From: a virus
Length of the DNA: 62,486 bases
Strand: one strand, 5' to 3'
Virus record (IMG/VR): IMGVR_UViG_3300045741_000082
Location: 1 to 62,486 of that record
Shown here: piece after piece, positions 18,625 to 27,955 of the stretch
Layout: each line of letters opens with the position of its first letter
Position numbering within the stretch: the first letter of the stretch is position 1
Program-made: the position numbers and the translations under genes
The notes under the pieces: generated by a model
The model's database searches: none
Seen by the model: only the letters and a program-made list of their open reading frames with translations
Told to the model about the DNA's origin: nothing

Positions 18625-20286
18625 CTACTTAGATTGTTTGGATTGCTTGAACTTATTGTCTTTATATTCATCCATTACTTTTGTTTGATCGTCTCCAAAT
18701 GTTGAGCTTGTTTTCTCTACATTTAAAACTCTTATAGCAACAAAGTCATCCCCACTTTGAGTTCCTGTAGGGAGTGCTACTCCGCCTGAAGCGACCATTT
18801 GTGACATTCCGCTACAACGACAAGAATACCCACTTGAGTCTATACTGTGAGTTACAGAAATAACTCTGTATTTTCCGCTATATCTTATTCCTATACCAGC
18901 AATCTCCATAACTCCAGGTATTAACTTAGTATATCCTATAGTGTTAAAATCTATGTGAATCATCTTGGCATTTTTTGCGGTTAACACTTTAGATCTATCT
19001 TCTATATTAGCTTGGGACGTTGCTGGACTGTTGTCTACTATTCCTGTTGTTCCTCCGTTGGCTACTTTTTCACTTATCCCTTTAGCGGCAGGATTTGCAT
19101 TATTTCCTGTAGGATCAGTAGGAACAGCCTGTTCTTTTTTATTTACAGAAGTGTTGTATTGGGTTAAAACCTCTCTACCAACTCCATCATCTACAGATTT
19201 CTCATTTCCGTTTTCATCTATAGTTTTATTTGATGTTCCTAACATACCACCAAAATCAGCATTAACGGTTATACTTTTTAATATGCTTCCAGGTCCTTTC
19301 CAGTGAAGTAATTCTTTATCGGATACTATTACGTTTTTCTCAAAATCAGCATATTTAATGAATATAATAGTTTCTTTTCCAGAAGTGGGATCTAAAAGTA
19401 TTTCGTAATAACATCCAGAGTTTGCAGCTAACTTTTTCATAAATTGATGAAAGCTCTCTCCAGCTAACCACATTTTTTGGTGTCCATCTATTACGTCATA
19501 AGGTAAATTAGTACTGACTATAGCTGCCATACCTGCATCTTTAGCTATCTTTTTAATTAAGGCATCTGTTTTTACATCCTTAAAATCTATAATAGAATCG
19601 TTAGCTTTAGAGGTTATCTTTCTTTCTCCGAACACTACAGCTTTTTTTGTAGCTGTTTGATCAGCTAAGGAAGTAAAAGATAATCCAGTAATTGTGGTTC
19701 TTGGCATACCTTCTTGTGGGAATTCAGTGTTGACGACTTGTATTATCATCATAACACTTCTTACAGAAGAGCGGTCTTCAAGATACCCCCAAGTTACTTT
19801 AATTTTATTCCTTTCTTGAAACAGGAATAGGGGTGCTTTATCTTCGTACTTATATTTTCTGGTTGTGTCGTTATTTACAACGTTTTTTTGTATAGTATTA
19901 TCTACTTTTCCTTCTTTCTTTTCTTTGTCAGTCAAGAAAGTTATTCCATGAGCGCCACTAAATCTTAAATCAGTTATTAATCCTGATCTATTAGTTAGCG
20001 ATCCAGCTATATCTAGATCTACTTTTTCTCCTTCATTTGGAACTTGGTATAATCCAGAAGTTCCTGCTCTATAATCTGGGGATGCTGGTTCTCTTGAACC
20101 TTCAACAAAAGTTATAGATATGCTAGATGGTGTTGTGTGGTCATCCACCATCATATTTTCTATTATTTCAACCTTTTCCACCAATCTTAATATATGATGG
20201 GGGAGTTTTGCTGTTCTCTTCCAAGAAGGGTCTCCTACTGTAATTTCATAGAATGGGGTCTTGAATTTACGATAGTCGGCGGCCAT
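18625..20286 (-). CDS. Baseplate hub protein, gpD/gp27-like
   Basis: A 553-residue protein upstream of the spike gene. It fits hub proteins by size, position and features: an N-terminal FYEITVGDPSW-type beta domain, a middle with MWLAGESFHQFMKKLAANSG typical of the late-control D fold, and a late segment with SGKYRVISVTHSIDSSGYSC that many hub proteins carry. The C-terminus is a charged tail (DEYKDNKFKQSKQSK). It would form the trimeric platform between tube and spike. Confidence 0.75.
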   Translation of the reverse strand: MAADYRKFKTPFYEITVGDPSWKRTAKLPHHILRLVEKVEIIENMMVDDHTTPSSISITFVEGSREPASPDYRAGTSGLYQVPNEGEKVDLDIAGSLTNRSGLITDLRFSGAHGITFLTDKEKKEGKVDNTIQKNVVNNDTTRKYKYEDKAPLFLFQERNKIKVTWGYLEDRSSVRSVMMIIQVVNTEFPQEGMPRTTITGLSFTSLADQTATKKAVVFGERKITSKANDSIIDFKDVKTDALIKKIAKDAGMAAIVSTNLPYDVIDGHQKMWLAGESFHQFMKKLAANSGCYYEILLDPTSGKETIIFIKYADFEKNVIVSDKELLHWKGPGSILKSITVNADFGGMLGTSNKTIDENGNEKSVDDGVGREVLTQYNTSVNKKEQAVPTDPTGNNANPAAKGISEKVANGGTTGIVDNSPATSQANIEDRSKVLTAKNAKMIHIDFNTIGYTKLIPGVMEIAGIGIRYSGKYRVISVTHSIDSSGYSCRCSGMSQMVASGGVALPTGTQSGDDFVAIRVLNVEKTSSTFGDDQTKVMDEYKDNKFKQSKQSK

Positions 20287-20288
20287 AT

Positions 20289-20606
20289 TTACTCCTGAAG
20301 ATCTTGTATAGCTTCTAAAACTCTATCCAAAGCTGGTATTCTTAATACTTGACCCAACTTTAAATCAAACAAAGGGTTTCTTATTCCATTAAATTCGTAT
20401 ATTACCCACCAATATTCTGGGTTTCCATAAAATGTTTGAGCTATCAGATCTGGTCTTTTTAGAACCTCTTGAGTTACCTCAAAAAATGTATCCCCTTGGT
20501 CTGGAGATAAATTTATTGGTCTTCTAAGTAGAATAAATTGCTTATTACTTCTGTTAGTAGTAACTATAGCCCTACTATATCTAGAGGTTTCTTTAAAATT
20601 AGCCAT
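20289..20606 (-). CDS. gp53-like / LysM-like baseplate protein
   Basis: A 105-residue protein with FYGNPEYWWVIYEFNGIRNP, the family signature of gp53-type wedge proteins, followed by FDLKLGQVLRIPALDRVLEA, which is LysM-like (G-x-x-L-x-I-P). It lies 2 bp downstream of the tube-adaptor gene and 3 bp upstream of the hub gene. A structural role connecting tube end and hub is inferred from family and order. Confidence 0.8.
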   Translation of the reverse strand: MANFKETSRYSRAIVTTNRSNKQFILLRRPINLSPDQGDTFFEVTQEVLKRPDLIAQTFYGNPEYWWVIYEFNGIRNPLFDLKLGQVLRIPALDRVLEAIQDLQE

Positions 20607-20608
20607 TA

Positions 20609-21373
20609 TTATTCCTCATTAGGATTAAACCTTAATCTATCAAAAGATCTTATATTATACTGTACGAGAGTAAATGTTACTGTAGCTTCCATAGGAGCTA
20701 AATTAGATAACTGCTTGGTTATACTTATCTTTAGATCCGTAAGGACCCAAACATCGTGCTTATTTGTTATCCTATTTCCATATCTCAGTTTAGCTACACC
20801 AGACCCAGCTAATAAAACTAGCAATGGTGGACTTGATTTTAATCTCTGAGGAACACCCTTCCCATTCGGATCTGAATATGTTGGATATAATAAAGATCTA
20901 TAGTAATCCAGTCTATTAGATATGTCTAATACTTCAGTATTTTTAACTAACTCTGAATTTCTTGGAGGGGGTATCTGAACTTTAAACAACTTTACTGCAA
21001 AGTCAGCAACAGCTTCTTTAACATTTTTAACTTTAGCTTTATCAGAGTTCTTTTCAGATTCTACTATTGTATAGTCTGATGTGTCCGTTGTAACTAGTGC
21101 ATCAAAGGTAAGTGTTCTTGCTCCTGAAGATATCCATTGAAATATTGGATCACTCTGACCTGGAACTTGGTTTTGTACCCAATTGGATGTTTTAGTTTCG
21201 TTCCAAGCAGATGGATTTAGAACAAATACTCCTAACGGATCACTTATTATATTTCCAGAGATATCTACTCTAAACAGTGCAGCTTTTTTCAACGCACTGT
21301 CCATGTCTGTTTGAGGATTTCCCAAATTTGACAAGTCTGCAGATTTTGACTTTGGAGTTTGCTTTACAGCCAT
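20609..21373 (-). CDS. Tail tube terminator/adaptor (CIS tube-like)
   Basis: A 254-residue protein between tape measure and gp53-like genes. It has FVLNPSAWNETKTSNW, FQWISSGARTLTFDALVTTD, then PPPLLVLLAGSG-like and the closing APMEATVTFTLVQYN. The pattern 'FNP...Y...S...F.W.....LSF.L..DT' belongs to the contractile-injection-system tube-adaptor family often fused to LysM. Here the LysM-like part is a separate gene (20289..20606). Confidence 0.7.
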   Translation of the reverse strand: MAVKQTPKSKSADLSNLGNPQTDMDSALKKAALFRVDISGNIISDPLGVFVLNPSAWNETKTSNWVQNQVPGQSDPIFQWISSGARTLTFDALVTTDTSDYTIVESEKNSDKAKVKNVKEAVADFAVKLFKVQIPPPRNSELVKNTEVLDISNRLDYYRSLLYPTYSDPNGKGVPQRLKSSPPLLVLLAGSGVAKLRYGNRITNKHDVWVLTDLKISITKQLSNLAPMEATVTFTLVQYNIRSFDRLRFNPNEE

Positions 21374-21378
21374 ATTAT

Positions 21379-23685
21379 TTACCCTCTTTGACCTGCTCTT
21401 AGAGAAGTTTGTCTTCTTTTAGTTTCATTCACGAGTTCTTGTAAATTTTTAGATTCATCAAACGCTTTTGTTAGCATGTTTTGAAAGTTCATGAATTCTT
21501 CTGGACTTATTAATGATCCTCCAGAAGAGTCTGCTTTAAGGGCATTTTGAACAGCTTCTTGCATGTTAGCTCTGTCTGCTACATTCATGCTCTTCATTTG
21601 TTCGCCTAGAGTTTGTATTATTGCTTCTTGTTCGTCTGGGGTAGTTGGTACACTTACTGCTGTTTGTTTTCCGCCAGTATCTCTGCTATTTAGTTCATTT
21701 AGTTTATTTTGATTTTTAATGAAATTCGCTGACGTTTCTCCACCAACTAAATTATCCAGTTTAAAAAACATTCTTTCCAGTAATCCGCCCTCAAAACCTT
21801 CGTCAGTCTTTCCCATAAACGTGGGACCAAATTTATCTATTAAGGTTCCTATAGCATATCCTACTGCCCCAGCAGCTACTACAGCAGCGACTGGACCTAA
21901 TGCTGGACCTAGTGCTCTTATAAGAAGCGAAGAACCTGCTTCCATAGCGGAGGTTATTCCTCCATATAATAGCGATGCTCCACCCTTTAAAGCTTCATAT
22001 ATAGCTGTTCCAAGACCAAATATCTTTCCTTTTGGATTAGTAAATATTTCTGCTAAAAAACTACTCTTAAGAATAAAATCTTGTACTTTAGCTCCAAGTT
22101 TTTCTAGTAGAGGTTTAAAAAAACCTTCTACTCCTGGAATCTTACTCAAAATAGATCCTGCAGCTATCGTATATATAGGGTCTGTTGCACTACCTGTTGG
22201 ACCTGATCCTTTTCCTCCACCAAACATTCCACCAATAATAGGTATTTTTGATAGTAGTCCTCCAGCCATTCCAAATAGTTTTTTTCCTAGGAATATTCCT
22301 CCTAGTACTCCACCAAGAATTAATGCTGCTCTTTTTACCTTATCAAAATCACTAAGAGTATTTGTGGTCCACCAAGTAGTCCACTTTTTAACTCCCTTTA
22401 GACCGTCATTCATTGTGCCAAATAGTTTACCTACTACATTGTCTACCTTTACTGCTGCCCAACTGATAAAGTCTGCTATATCCTTAACAGTAGTCTTAAC
22501 TGTTACTATAGCCGCAGCTATAAAGTCCACAAATCCTAGAATTCCGTTATCAGCAAGCAGTTTCTGAGTAGCCGCACTTATCTTAGACATTCCTGTTTCT
22601 GGATCAAAGTTGCTTACTAATTCATATATACCCTTAAAAAAGGCTCCAAATATTCTTAGTTTAGCTAGTGGTCCTTCTGCCTTAGCAGACAATCCCACAA
22701 AAGCTGCGGTGACTGCAAGAATAGCTGTTGCCATCCCAGGAAATCCCAATGGAGTGAAACCTAGAAGCTTTACTAGCAATTTCATAGTTCCTAAAGAGGC
22801 GAAAACAGCACTAAAAGCTCCAGCTAAAGCTAAAATAGTTTTTACTAAAAAAACAGTTTCTTTATCTGTTCTAGTTATGTTATCAACAATCTTATTAAAA
22901 CTTTGAATTAGTGGTAACAGTTTCTCTAATAAAGGCCTTACAGCATTTCCTAATAATACTCCGATGTTTCGAGTCAAATTGTTATAAGCCTTTCCAGTGT
23001 AGTCTATGACTTCTCCTAGACTCATGAAAGCAAACATCTGTCCTTGTACTCTTTTGTTAATAGCTCCCATAACAACGGCCATAGCTTGTTGTTTAGCTAT
23101 AACTCCACCCATAGTACCACCAGCTTTGGCAGTAACGGCTTGTAGAGCCATGAATGCAGGATCAGATCTTCTCATGATCCCTAATTCTTCTAACTTCGCT
23201 ACGTTACCATCAGTAACTGCTTGGGTTAACCCCTCAATCACTTCTGTAGAGTCTTTGCCAGCCATTCTTCCAGCTACGGCAAATTTAGCTATTGTGTCTG
23301 CGGTGTCTTCTAAACTATGAGTAATACCTAAATTACTTAATTGAAGCCCAGACTTCATTGCAGTCATTTCATCAACGACTACGTTTGTGCTCCCCTCTAA
23401 AGCTTGTATAAACTTACTTTTAGGTCCAACTTGTCTTTCAAATTGAGTAGATACTTTATCCAGTTCTGCCCCAATCATTAGAGATTCTTTTAGTTTACTG
23501 AACCCCTTAGCAAATAGTCCTATAAAGGCAAACGTACTAAATAAAGTTTTATTAAATTGCCATATATCCGCAGTAGAATCTTTAGCTGCTTTACCAGTAT
23601 TTCTAATGCCTTTTTGAACATTATCTAATGGTTTTGTGGCTCCGTCTTTGACGGTAATAACAACTTGTATATTTGTACGTGCCAT
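21379..23685 (-). CDS. Tape measure protein
   Basis: A 768-residue protein with the usual tape measure layout. The N-terminus (VVITVKDGATKPLDNVQKGI) precedes helical regions. Several hydrophobic segments occur at about 275-345 (TILALAGAFSAVFASLG, MATAILAVTAAFVGL) and 590-620 (ALGPALGPVAAVVAAGAVGY). At the usual ratio of about 0.15 nm per residue it predicts a tail of roughly 115 nm. It follows the frameshifted chaperone gene, as expected. Confidence 0.85.
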   Translation of the reverse strand: MARTNIQVVITVKDGATKPLDNVQKGIRNTGKAAKDSTADIWQFNKTLFSTFAFIGLFAKGFSKLKESLMIGAELDKVSTQFERQVGPKSKFIQALEGSTNVVVDEMTAMKSGLQLSNLGITHSLEDTADTIAKFAVAGRMAGKDSTEVIEGLTQAVTDGNVAKLEELGIMRRSDPAFMALQAVTAKAGGTMGGVIAKQQAMAVVMGAINKRVQGQMFAFMSLGEVIDYTGKAYNNLTRNIGVLLGNAVRPLLEKLLPLIQSFNKIVDNITRTDKETVFLVKTILALAGAFSAVFASLGTMKLLVKLLGFTPLGFPGMATAILAVTAAFVGLSAKAEGPLAKLRIFGAFFKGIYELVSNFDPETGMSKISAATQKLLADNGILGFVDFIAAAIVTVKTTVKDIADFISWAAVKVDNVVGKLFGTMNDGLKGVKKWTTWWTTNTLSDFDKVKRAALILGGVLGGIFLGKKLFGMAGGLLSKIPIIGGMFGGGKGSGPTGSATDPIYTIAAGSILSKIPGVEGFFKPLLEKLGAKVQDFILKSSFLAEIFTNPKGKIFGLGTAIYEALKGGASLLYGGITSAMEAGSSLLIRALGPALGPVAAVVAAGAVGYAIGTLIDKFGPTFMGKTDEGFEGGLLERMFFKLDNLVGGETSANFIKNQNKLNELNSRDTGGKQTAVSVPTTPDEQEAIIQTLGEQMKSMNVADRANMQEAVQNALKADSSGGSLISPEEFMNFQNMLTKAFDESKNLQELVNETKRRQTSLRAGQRG

Positions 23686-23692
23686 AGTTTAT

Positions 23693-24609
23693 TTACTCTC
23701 TAATTTTATTTATTACGTTATCTTTATATGCCTGCTTGAGTAACTTTCTTTGTTGCCAACTTAGCCTATCTACTTCGCTAGGTGGCCATTGCCATATTTG
23801 ACCAAAAAAGGCATAATCCTCCAAGAGATCTTGGTCATGGCTTACGAAGAAGTACTCTTGAAGCCCTTGGTAGGGTAGAAAAAAGAGGGATCATACACAT
23901 TAAGTTTATACTCAAATTCTTTTTTACAATTTGTGCATTCTGTTATAACGTCGGTGTCTATGCTTCCTTCTAGTTTAATATTTTCAGCAAAATTATTTAA
24001 ATCCATAATATCGGTTACTGGCATTTCTGATAAATCTGCAGAAGTAACCTTAGACTTATCTCCCATTCTCTTTATGGACAAGGCTAGAGTAGTGGTAACA
24101 AGTTCGTCTTGTTTTCCAGTGGCCATTTTTACAGCATCAAAAAGATCCTTTAAGTATAAAGGCTTTAACTCTACTTCTATCTTACTCTTTGTAAGCATTA
24201 TAGTTCTACTAGAGCTATTCATCATATCTGCTAAAGACATTACATCTAAATCTAGCTTATCTAAATCTATTCTAAGATCTTTATTCAGATGTTTACAGTG
24301 TGGGCATTCTGAGTCGTGGTAGTATTTTGGTCCAAATGTGTTTTCTCTGATTCTTAGTAAAATAGTTTCTAGGTCTCCTACTGGAAGTTTATTTATAGCT
24401 TCTTTTAGGTTTCCTTGCCAAGCTAGGCCATGCTCTGTTTCTAGAGATTTAACTAGATCTTCTAGAATTTTAGGAACGTGTCCTATATTCCCTATTACTA
24501 GTTCTTTGTTTGATAAATAGTTCTGTTGTTTTCCTCTAAGTTCATCGATGCGAGCCATATTAAAATGATCTCCGCCGTCTATTAACCCGTTAGGTAATTT
24601 GATAAGCAT
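23693..24609 (-). CDS. Frameshifted tail assembly chaperone (-1 fusion product)
   Basis: If ribosomes slip back one base at TTTTTTC (in phase as TCT TTT TTC), 244 residues of the zero frame are joined to 61 more codons: LPYQGLQEYFFVSHDQDLLE, then DYAFFGQIWQWPPSEVDRLS, ending in DNVINKIRE and a TAA at 23693. The extension is rich in Trp, Tyr and charged residues and has no stop until 8 bp before the tape measure start. This matches the G/GT-type chaperone pairs known between tube and tape measure genes in many phages. The total would be 305 residues. Confidence 0.75.
23842..24609 (-). CDS. Tail assembly chaperone, zero-frame product (zinc-ribbon type)
   Basis: A 255-residue protein between tube and tape measure genes. 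It has two Cys pairs, ECPHCKHLN near residue 105 and TECTNCKKEFEYKL near residue 230, as in the T4 gp26-type baseplate/tail assembly family. N-terminal KLPNGLIDGGDHFNMARIDE is also typical. The zero-frame product ends in PTKGFKSTSS. A slippery heptamer lies 11 codons before the stop (23884-23878), so this gene probably also makes a longer product. Confidence 0.75.
   Translation of the reverse strand: MLIKLPNGLIDGGDHFNMARIDELRGKQQNYLSNKELVIGNIGHVPKILEDLVKSLETEHGLAWQGNLKEAINKLPVGDLETILLRIRENTFGPKYYHDSECPHCKHLNKDLRIDLDKLDLDVMSLADMMNSSSRTIMLTKSKIEVELKPLYLKDLFDAVKMATGKQDELVTTTLALSIKRMGDKSKVTSADLSEMPVTDIMDLNNFAENIKLEGSIDTDVITECTNCKKEFEYKLNVYDPSFFYPTKGFKSTSS
23878..23884 (-). promoter_or_regulatory. 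-1 ribosomal frameshift slippery site TTTTTTC
   Basis: The heptamer T TTT TTC is in the X XXY YYZ phase with the upstream gene (codons TCT TTT TTC). It lies just before the zero-frame stop and at the start of an overlapping -1 open frame, which runs from here to 23693. No downstream pseudoknot was worked out. Confidence 0.75.
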
Positions 24610-24632
24610 ATATTTCTCCTCTTTTTATGCTA

Positions 24633-25190
24633 TTAAAATCTTCTAATAAGCCGCTTGAGAATATCTGTAGGATCGAGAGGGTTTGTATCTGGGGTACTTG
24701 AAATTACCTCAAAACTCTCATAACTCAACACTAATCTTTCCATGCTCAGTGTATCGTCTGTATCCGAAGAAAAATCAGAAGCAGGTTTATATTCTGTGGG
24801 AAAAGCATTATATAAAATATAAGTTTTTACTGCTCTTCCTGCTCTATCTAAATGTTTTATAATAACCGTTTTTCTGTATTCAATTGGTGGTTGTGTTGGG
24901 AATCTTCCGTCATTAACAACTCTAAACCCTCTAATAAAATCAAAATAAGACATAGCCCATTTATGAAAATTTAGATCTGAAGTCACACCTCTCTGTAAAG
25001 TTACAGGTCGATACTCTACAGTATCAACTATATTTTTAGGGAACAGGTGATTTCCGCCTTCATGGTACTTATTGATGTTTAAAGATACAGAAGGAGTTTC
25101 ACAAGAAGAGAAACCTAATCTAGTGAAGCCATCTATCTCTACTGACCATCTGAATTTATCTAATGGGTCTTTGTTTGAGGGACGAGCCAT
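24633..25190 (-). CDS. Tail tube-like protein, third paralogue
   Basis: A 185-residue member of the gp19-type tube family. It shares the layout of its two upstream neighbours: an N-terminal MARPSNKDPLDKFRWSVEID, GFTRLGFSSCETPSVSLNI, VTLQRGVTSDLNFHKW, VIIKHLDRAGRAVKTYILYN, and AFPTEYKPASDFSSDTDD then LSMERLVLSYESFEV. It may be a minor tube protein or an initiator/terminator ring next to the baseplate. The sequence is clearly diverged from 25911..26480. Confidence 0.8.
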   Translation of the reverse strand: MARPSNKDPLDKFRWSVEIDGFTRLGFSSCETPSVSLNINKYHEGGNHLFPKNIVDTVEYRPVTLQRGVTSDLNFHKWAMSYFDFIRGFRVVNDGRFPTQPPIEYRKTVIIKHLDRAGRAVKTYILYNAFPTEYKPASDFSSDTDDTLSMERLVLSYESFEVISSTPDTNPLDPTDILKRLIRRF

Positions 25191-25199
25191 TTTTACTCC

Positions 25200-25862
25200 T
25201 TATCGACTGAATGGCAACTGTTCTGTAGCCAATTCTCCGATATTTTTTAGGATTTCTTTTCCAAAACCCTTTATTCCACCATCAAGTTCTAAAAATAGTT
25301 CATATGTTAAAGACAATTCTTCTATAAGCTTTTCTTCAGCCTGTGAATTTAAATCATCTCCTGGTTTATAAGAAGTAGGCCAAGAGTTAAATAGATACCA
25401 TCCTTTTACTGGATTTCCTTCTCTATCTAAAACTTCAATAACAACATCTTTTCTAAAGTTTTCACTTTGTCTTGGTCCTTTTCTAACGCTACCCGCCAAC
25501 TCATTAGCTACTCCTAGTAGAACTAACTCGTCATTTACAAGTCTTAACCAATCATATAAATCTCTATTTTGAGTTACTCCCCTTTTTAGGGTTATTGGTT
25601 CGTATCTAACTAATCCTGGTGTTTTTTGAAATCTGTAGCCATCAGTGTTTTCTCTATAAGGTATTTCCGAGATAGTAGTTCTTGGTAATCCAACTTCACT
25701 AAATCCCATTCTTACTAATACAGAAAAATTCTTTGCTACCGTATCGGCACTTGATAAAGCTCCAACTGTTTCTGCAATCCCATTTAAACTAGGACTTACA
25801 GCAATCACACTTATTCTAAATCTGAACTTTTCTAGTGGATCTTTTGATGAACTTCTTGCCAT
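25200..25862 (-). CDS. Tail tube-like protein, second paralogue
   Basis: A 220-residue tube-family protein. The start at 25862 (ATG preceded by GAGAGG) is chosen because MARSSSKDPLEKFRFR matches the N-termini of the two paralogues; a longer frame to 25904 would run through a terminator hairpin. It has YEPITLKRGVTQNRDLYDW, VIEVLDREGNPVKGWYLFNS and WPTSYKPGDDLNSQAEE. It is longer than the main tube by an insertion near residues 100-130. It lies behind a terminator, so it is likely expressed less. Confidence 0.8.
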   Translation of the reverse strand: MARSSSKDPLEKFRFRISVIAVSPSLNGIAETVGALSSADTVAKNFSVLVRMGFSEVGLPRTTISEIPYRENTDGYRFQKTPGLVRYEPITLKRGVTQNRDLYDWLRLVNDELVLLGVANELAGSVRKGPRQSENFRKDVVIEVLDREGNPVKGWYLFNSWPTSYKPGDDLNSQAEEKLIEELSLTYELFLELDGGIKGFGKEILKNIGELATEQLPFSR

Positions 25863-25870
25863 AATACCTC

Positions 25871-25902
25871 TCAAAAGAAAGGAGAGGGTTTTATCCCCCT
25901 CC
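25871..25902 (-). terminator. Terminator after the main tail tube gene
   Basis: On the - strand, GGAGGGGG (25902-25895) pairs with CCCTCTCC (25888-25881) round a six-base loop, followed by TTTCTTTT. It sits between the first tube gene and the second paralogue and would lower expression of the latter. This fits the greater need for the main tube protein. Confidence 0.75.
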
Positions 25903-25910
25903 AATCAAAA

Positions 25911-26480
25911 TTAATAACCGCCTGAAACAGCTTTCTCAGCATTACCTGTAATAGCTTCTTCTTTAAAGTCTTCATAAGCCAAAGTCAATTGTTCCATTGA
26001 CTTATCTCCGTCCTCACCTGCGTTCAGGTCTGAACCTGGAACGAAGTGCATAGGAAATGCATTATAAAGAGTCCATTGACGAGCAGTGTTACCTTCTCGA
26101 TCAAGCAATTTAATTGTTACGTCTTTTTTATAGTTGTTTAGAGCAGCTTTACCACGAGCAGCTAAAGCCTCACGGCCAACATGTCCTGCTGTAGGTTTGT
26201 GAACTGCGCTTATCCACTTATAAAACTCTCCGTTTTTATCTTCTATGATGGTTCCTCGACTCATAACAACGTCTTCCATAGTGCTTAAACCAGCAGCTAC
26301 TTGACTGATGTCTGGATCAATACCTTCACGATAACTAATTTTAGTAGTAGCTCGTTTAGGCATCTGAATGTCGTGGAAACCTAGTCTTACCAAAGCGGTT
26401 ACTTCAGAACCGTTTCCAGCACTCCAACTAACAGAGAATCTAAATTTTTCTAATGGATCAACTTGTGAACTTCTTGCCAT
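25911..26480 (-). CDS. Major tail tube protein
   Basis: A 189-residue protein directly downstream of the sheath gene, the normal place for the major tube. It has DPLEKFRFSVSWSAG, LVRLGFHDIQMPKRATT, VVMSRGTIIEDKNGEFYKW, VTIKLLDREGNTARQWTLYN and AFPMHFVPGSDLNAG. It is followed by a strong terminator, consistent with high expression. Its DNA is visibly less AT-rich than most neighbours, like the sheath and capsid genes. Confidence 0.85.
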   Translation of the reverse strand: MARSSQVDPLEKFRFSVSWSAGNGSEVTALVRLGFHDIQMPKRATTKISYREGIDPDISQVAAGLSTMEDVVMSRGTIIEDKNGEFYKWISAVHKPTAGHVGREALAARGKAALNNYKKDVTIKLLDREGNTARQWTLYNAFPMHFVPGSDLNAGEDGDKSMEQLTLAYEDFKEEAITGNAEKAVSGGY

Positions 26481-26498
26481 AAATTTATATCTCCTTTA

Positions 26499-27941
26499 TT
26501 ATGCGGTTGGAAGTGGGAATTCAAGGGCGACTTCGATAAATCGAACAGCTTTATTTGGCTTAATTTGAACTTTAACTTTTAAAAGACCCAAATCCAAGTC
26601 ACTTTGAGTGGCTTCTACTGATGCTACTCGAAACTGTTGAGCTTCTTGTAAACCAGCAGGAAATAAATGGATATTGTTTCTTAAAAACGCTTCAATAGCT
26701 CGTGAAACCTGTTCTTGAGTATCTGGAGAAAAGTTTTCCCAAAGGAAACTTCTTAGTCCAACTTCAAGAGAAGCTTTAATATACTGAACTGATCTCATAA
26801 CTTGAATAAGTTCTTCATCAGGAGTATAAATTGGGCTTGAACCAGATTCTGCTGTATATCCACCAAATATAACACTGCCTGCACCAGGAAATGATGTTAT
26901 TCTGTTGATATAATTTTTTCTTAATGGTTCTGCATCCAGTCTTTCTGAAATACTAATTTCTAGTCCAGAAATACCAGCTACTGCAGCAAACCTAATACCA
27001 GCAGGGGCATGAGATACTCCGCCAATTGCTATATTAGAATCTATTCTGCCCATAACTCCAGCTACGTGACCTACAGGGTCAACTGAAACCAAAGCTCCAG
27101 GTGCCGCCATAGAAGAGCGATCTAAAAGTACCAAATTGTTAAAGTACCAAGCTGCTACACGAGAAGGATTATTAATAACTTTCTCTTTATAAGTAACCGC
27201 TGATGGAACTTCAATAGTAATAGCATCTGATGCTGCTAATGTACCCAAACTAACTACGGTAATTTGATCTAAACCGTCATTTACTGCAGAAATAACTGCC
27301 TGAAATGCTCCAGCTTTCTTAACAATCATTCCAGCTTTTACTGCTGATAGATTAAGAGTTGGAAGTTGTAGTGTGTTTGTGCTAATAGACGTAATGGTTG
27401 TTGAAATCAATTGAACATCTTTATTAGCTTTCTTAATATCACGAGGAACAGCCATTAACGAGAATACTGTAGACAATGTTGCCCCAAATTCTGTTCTAAC
27501 TGTTTCGCTGTAATCGATCAACGCAGGTTGTACTAAATACGCAAGGTCTAAGGGTAATCCAGGAATACACACGAGATTTACATCATCTTGTGTATCCAAT
27601 GCTCGCAGACCAGAGCCTGCTGTAGCGTTACCAATGAAATTTAGCGCAGTAGAAGTACCAACATGCACTATAATTGCTGTTTTACCAGATCCACCGTTAT
27701 CAAAATAACCTTGGATTGCATAATATGCATCGTTTGCAATATCGTCTGGTCCACCAAAAATAGCTTCGAAGTCAGCAAGTGTCGTTACTCTTGTGGGAGT
27801 ATTGACAGGAGCACTCATAAAACTAGTACTGATTAAAAAAGCAGTAATAGAAGTAGATGCTCCAGGAACTTGGATGACGCCGATTGGTTGATCGAATACT
27901 TGAACCCTTTCGGGTCCTATAGTTGTATTCAATAATGACAT
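26499..27941 (-). CDS. Tail sheath protein
   Basis: A 480-residue sheath protein. The N-terminus GPERVQVFDQPIGVIQVPG is followed by domain IV-type TRVTTLADFEAIFGGPDDIA. The C-terminal domain carries FLWENFSPDTQEQVSRAIE, FLRNNIHLFPAGLQEAQQF and VKVQIKPNKAVRFIEVALEF, the conserved sheath core that links subunits through beta strands. An inserted region near residues 170-260 distinguishes it from short sheaths. Confidence 0.9.
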   Translation of the reverse strand: MSLLNTTIGPERVQVFDQPIGVIQVPGASTSITAFLISTSFMSAPVNTPTRVTTLADFEAIFGGPDDIANDAYYAIQGYFDNGGSGKTAIIVHVGTSTALNFIGNATAGSGLRALDTQDDVNLVCIPGLPLDLAYLVQPALIDYSETVRTEFGATLSTVFSLMAVPRDIKKANKDVQLISTTITSISTNTLQLPTLNLSAVKAGMIVKKAGAFQAVISAVNDGLDQITVVSLGTLAASDAITIEVPSAVTYKEKVINNPSRVAAWYFNNLVLLDRSSMAAPGALVSVDPVGHVAGVMGRIDSNIAIGGVSHAPAGIRFAAVAGISGLEISISERLDAEPLRKNYINRITSFPGAGSVIFGGYTAESGSSPIYTPDEELIQVMRSVQYIKASLEVGLRSFLWENFSPDTQEQVSRAIEAFLRNNIHLFPAGLQEAQQFRVASVEATQSDLDLGLLKVKVQIKPNKAVRFIEVALEFPLPTA

Positions 27942-27955
27942 TTATTTATCTCCTT

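Noticed and set aside
21719-22567. 282-codon frame opposite the tape measure gene
   Set aside because: It is the complement of a well supported gene; Pro/Ser/Ala-rich composition is the shadow of the tape measure codons.
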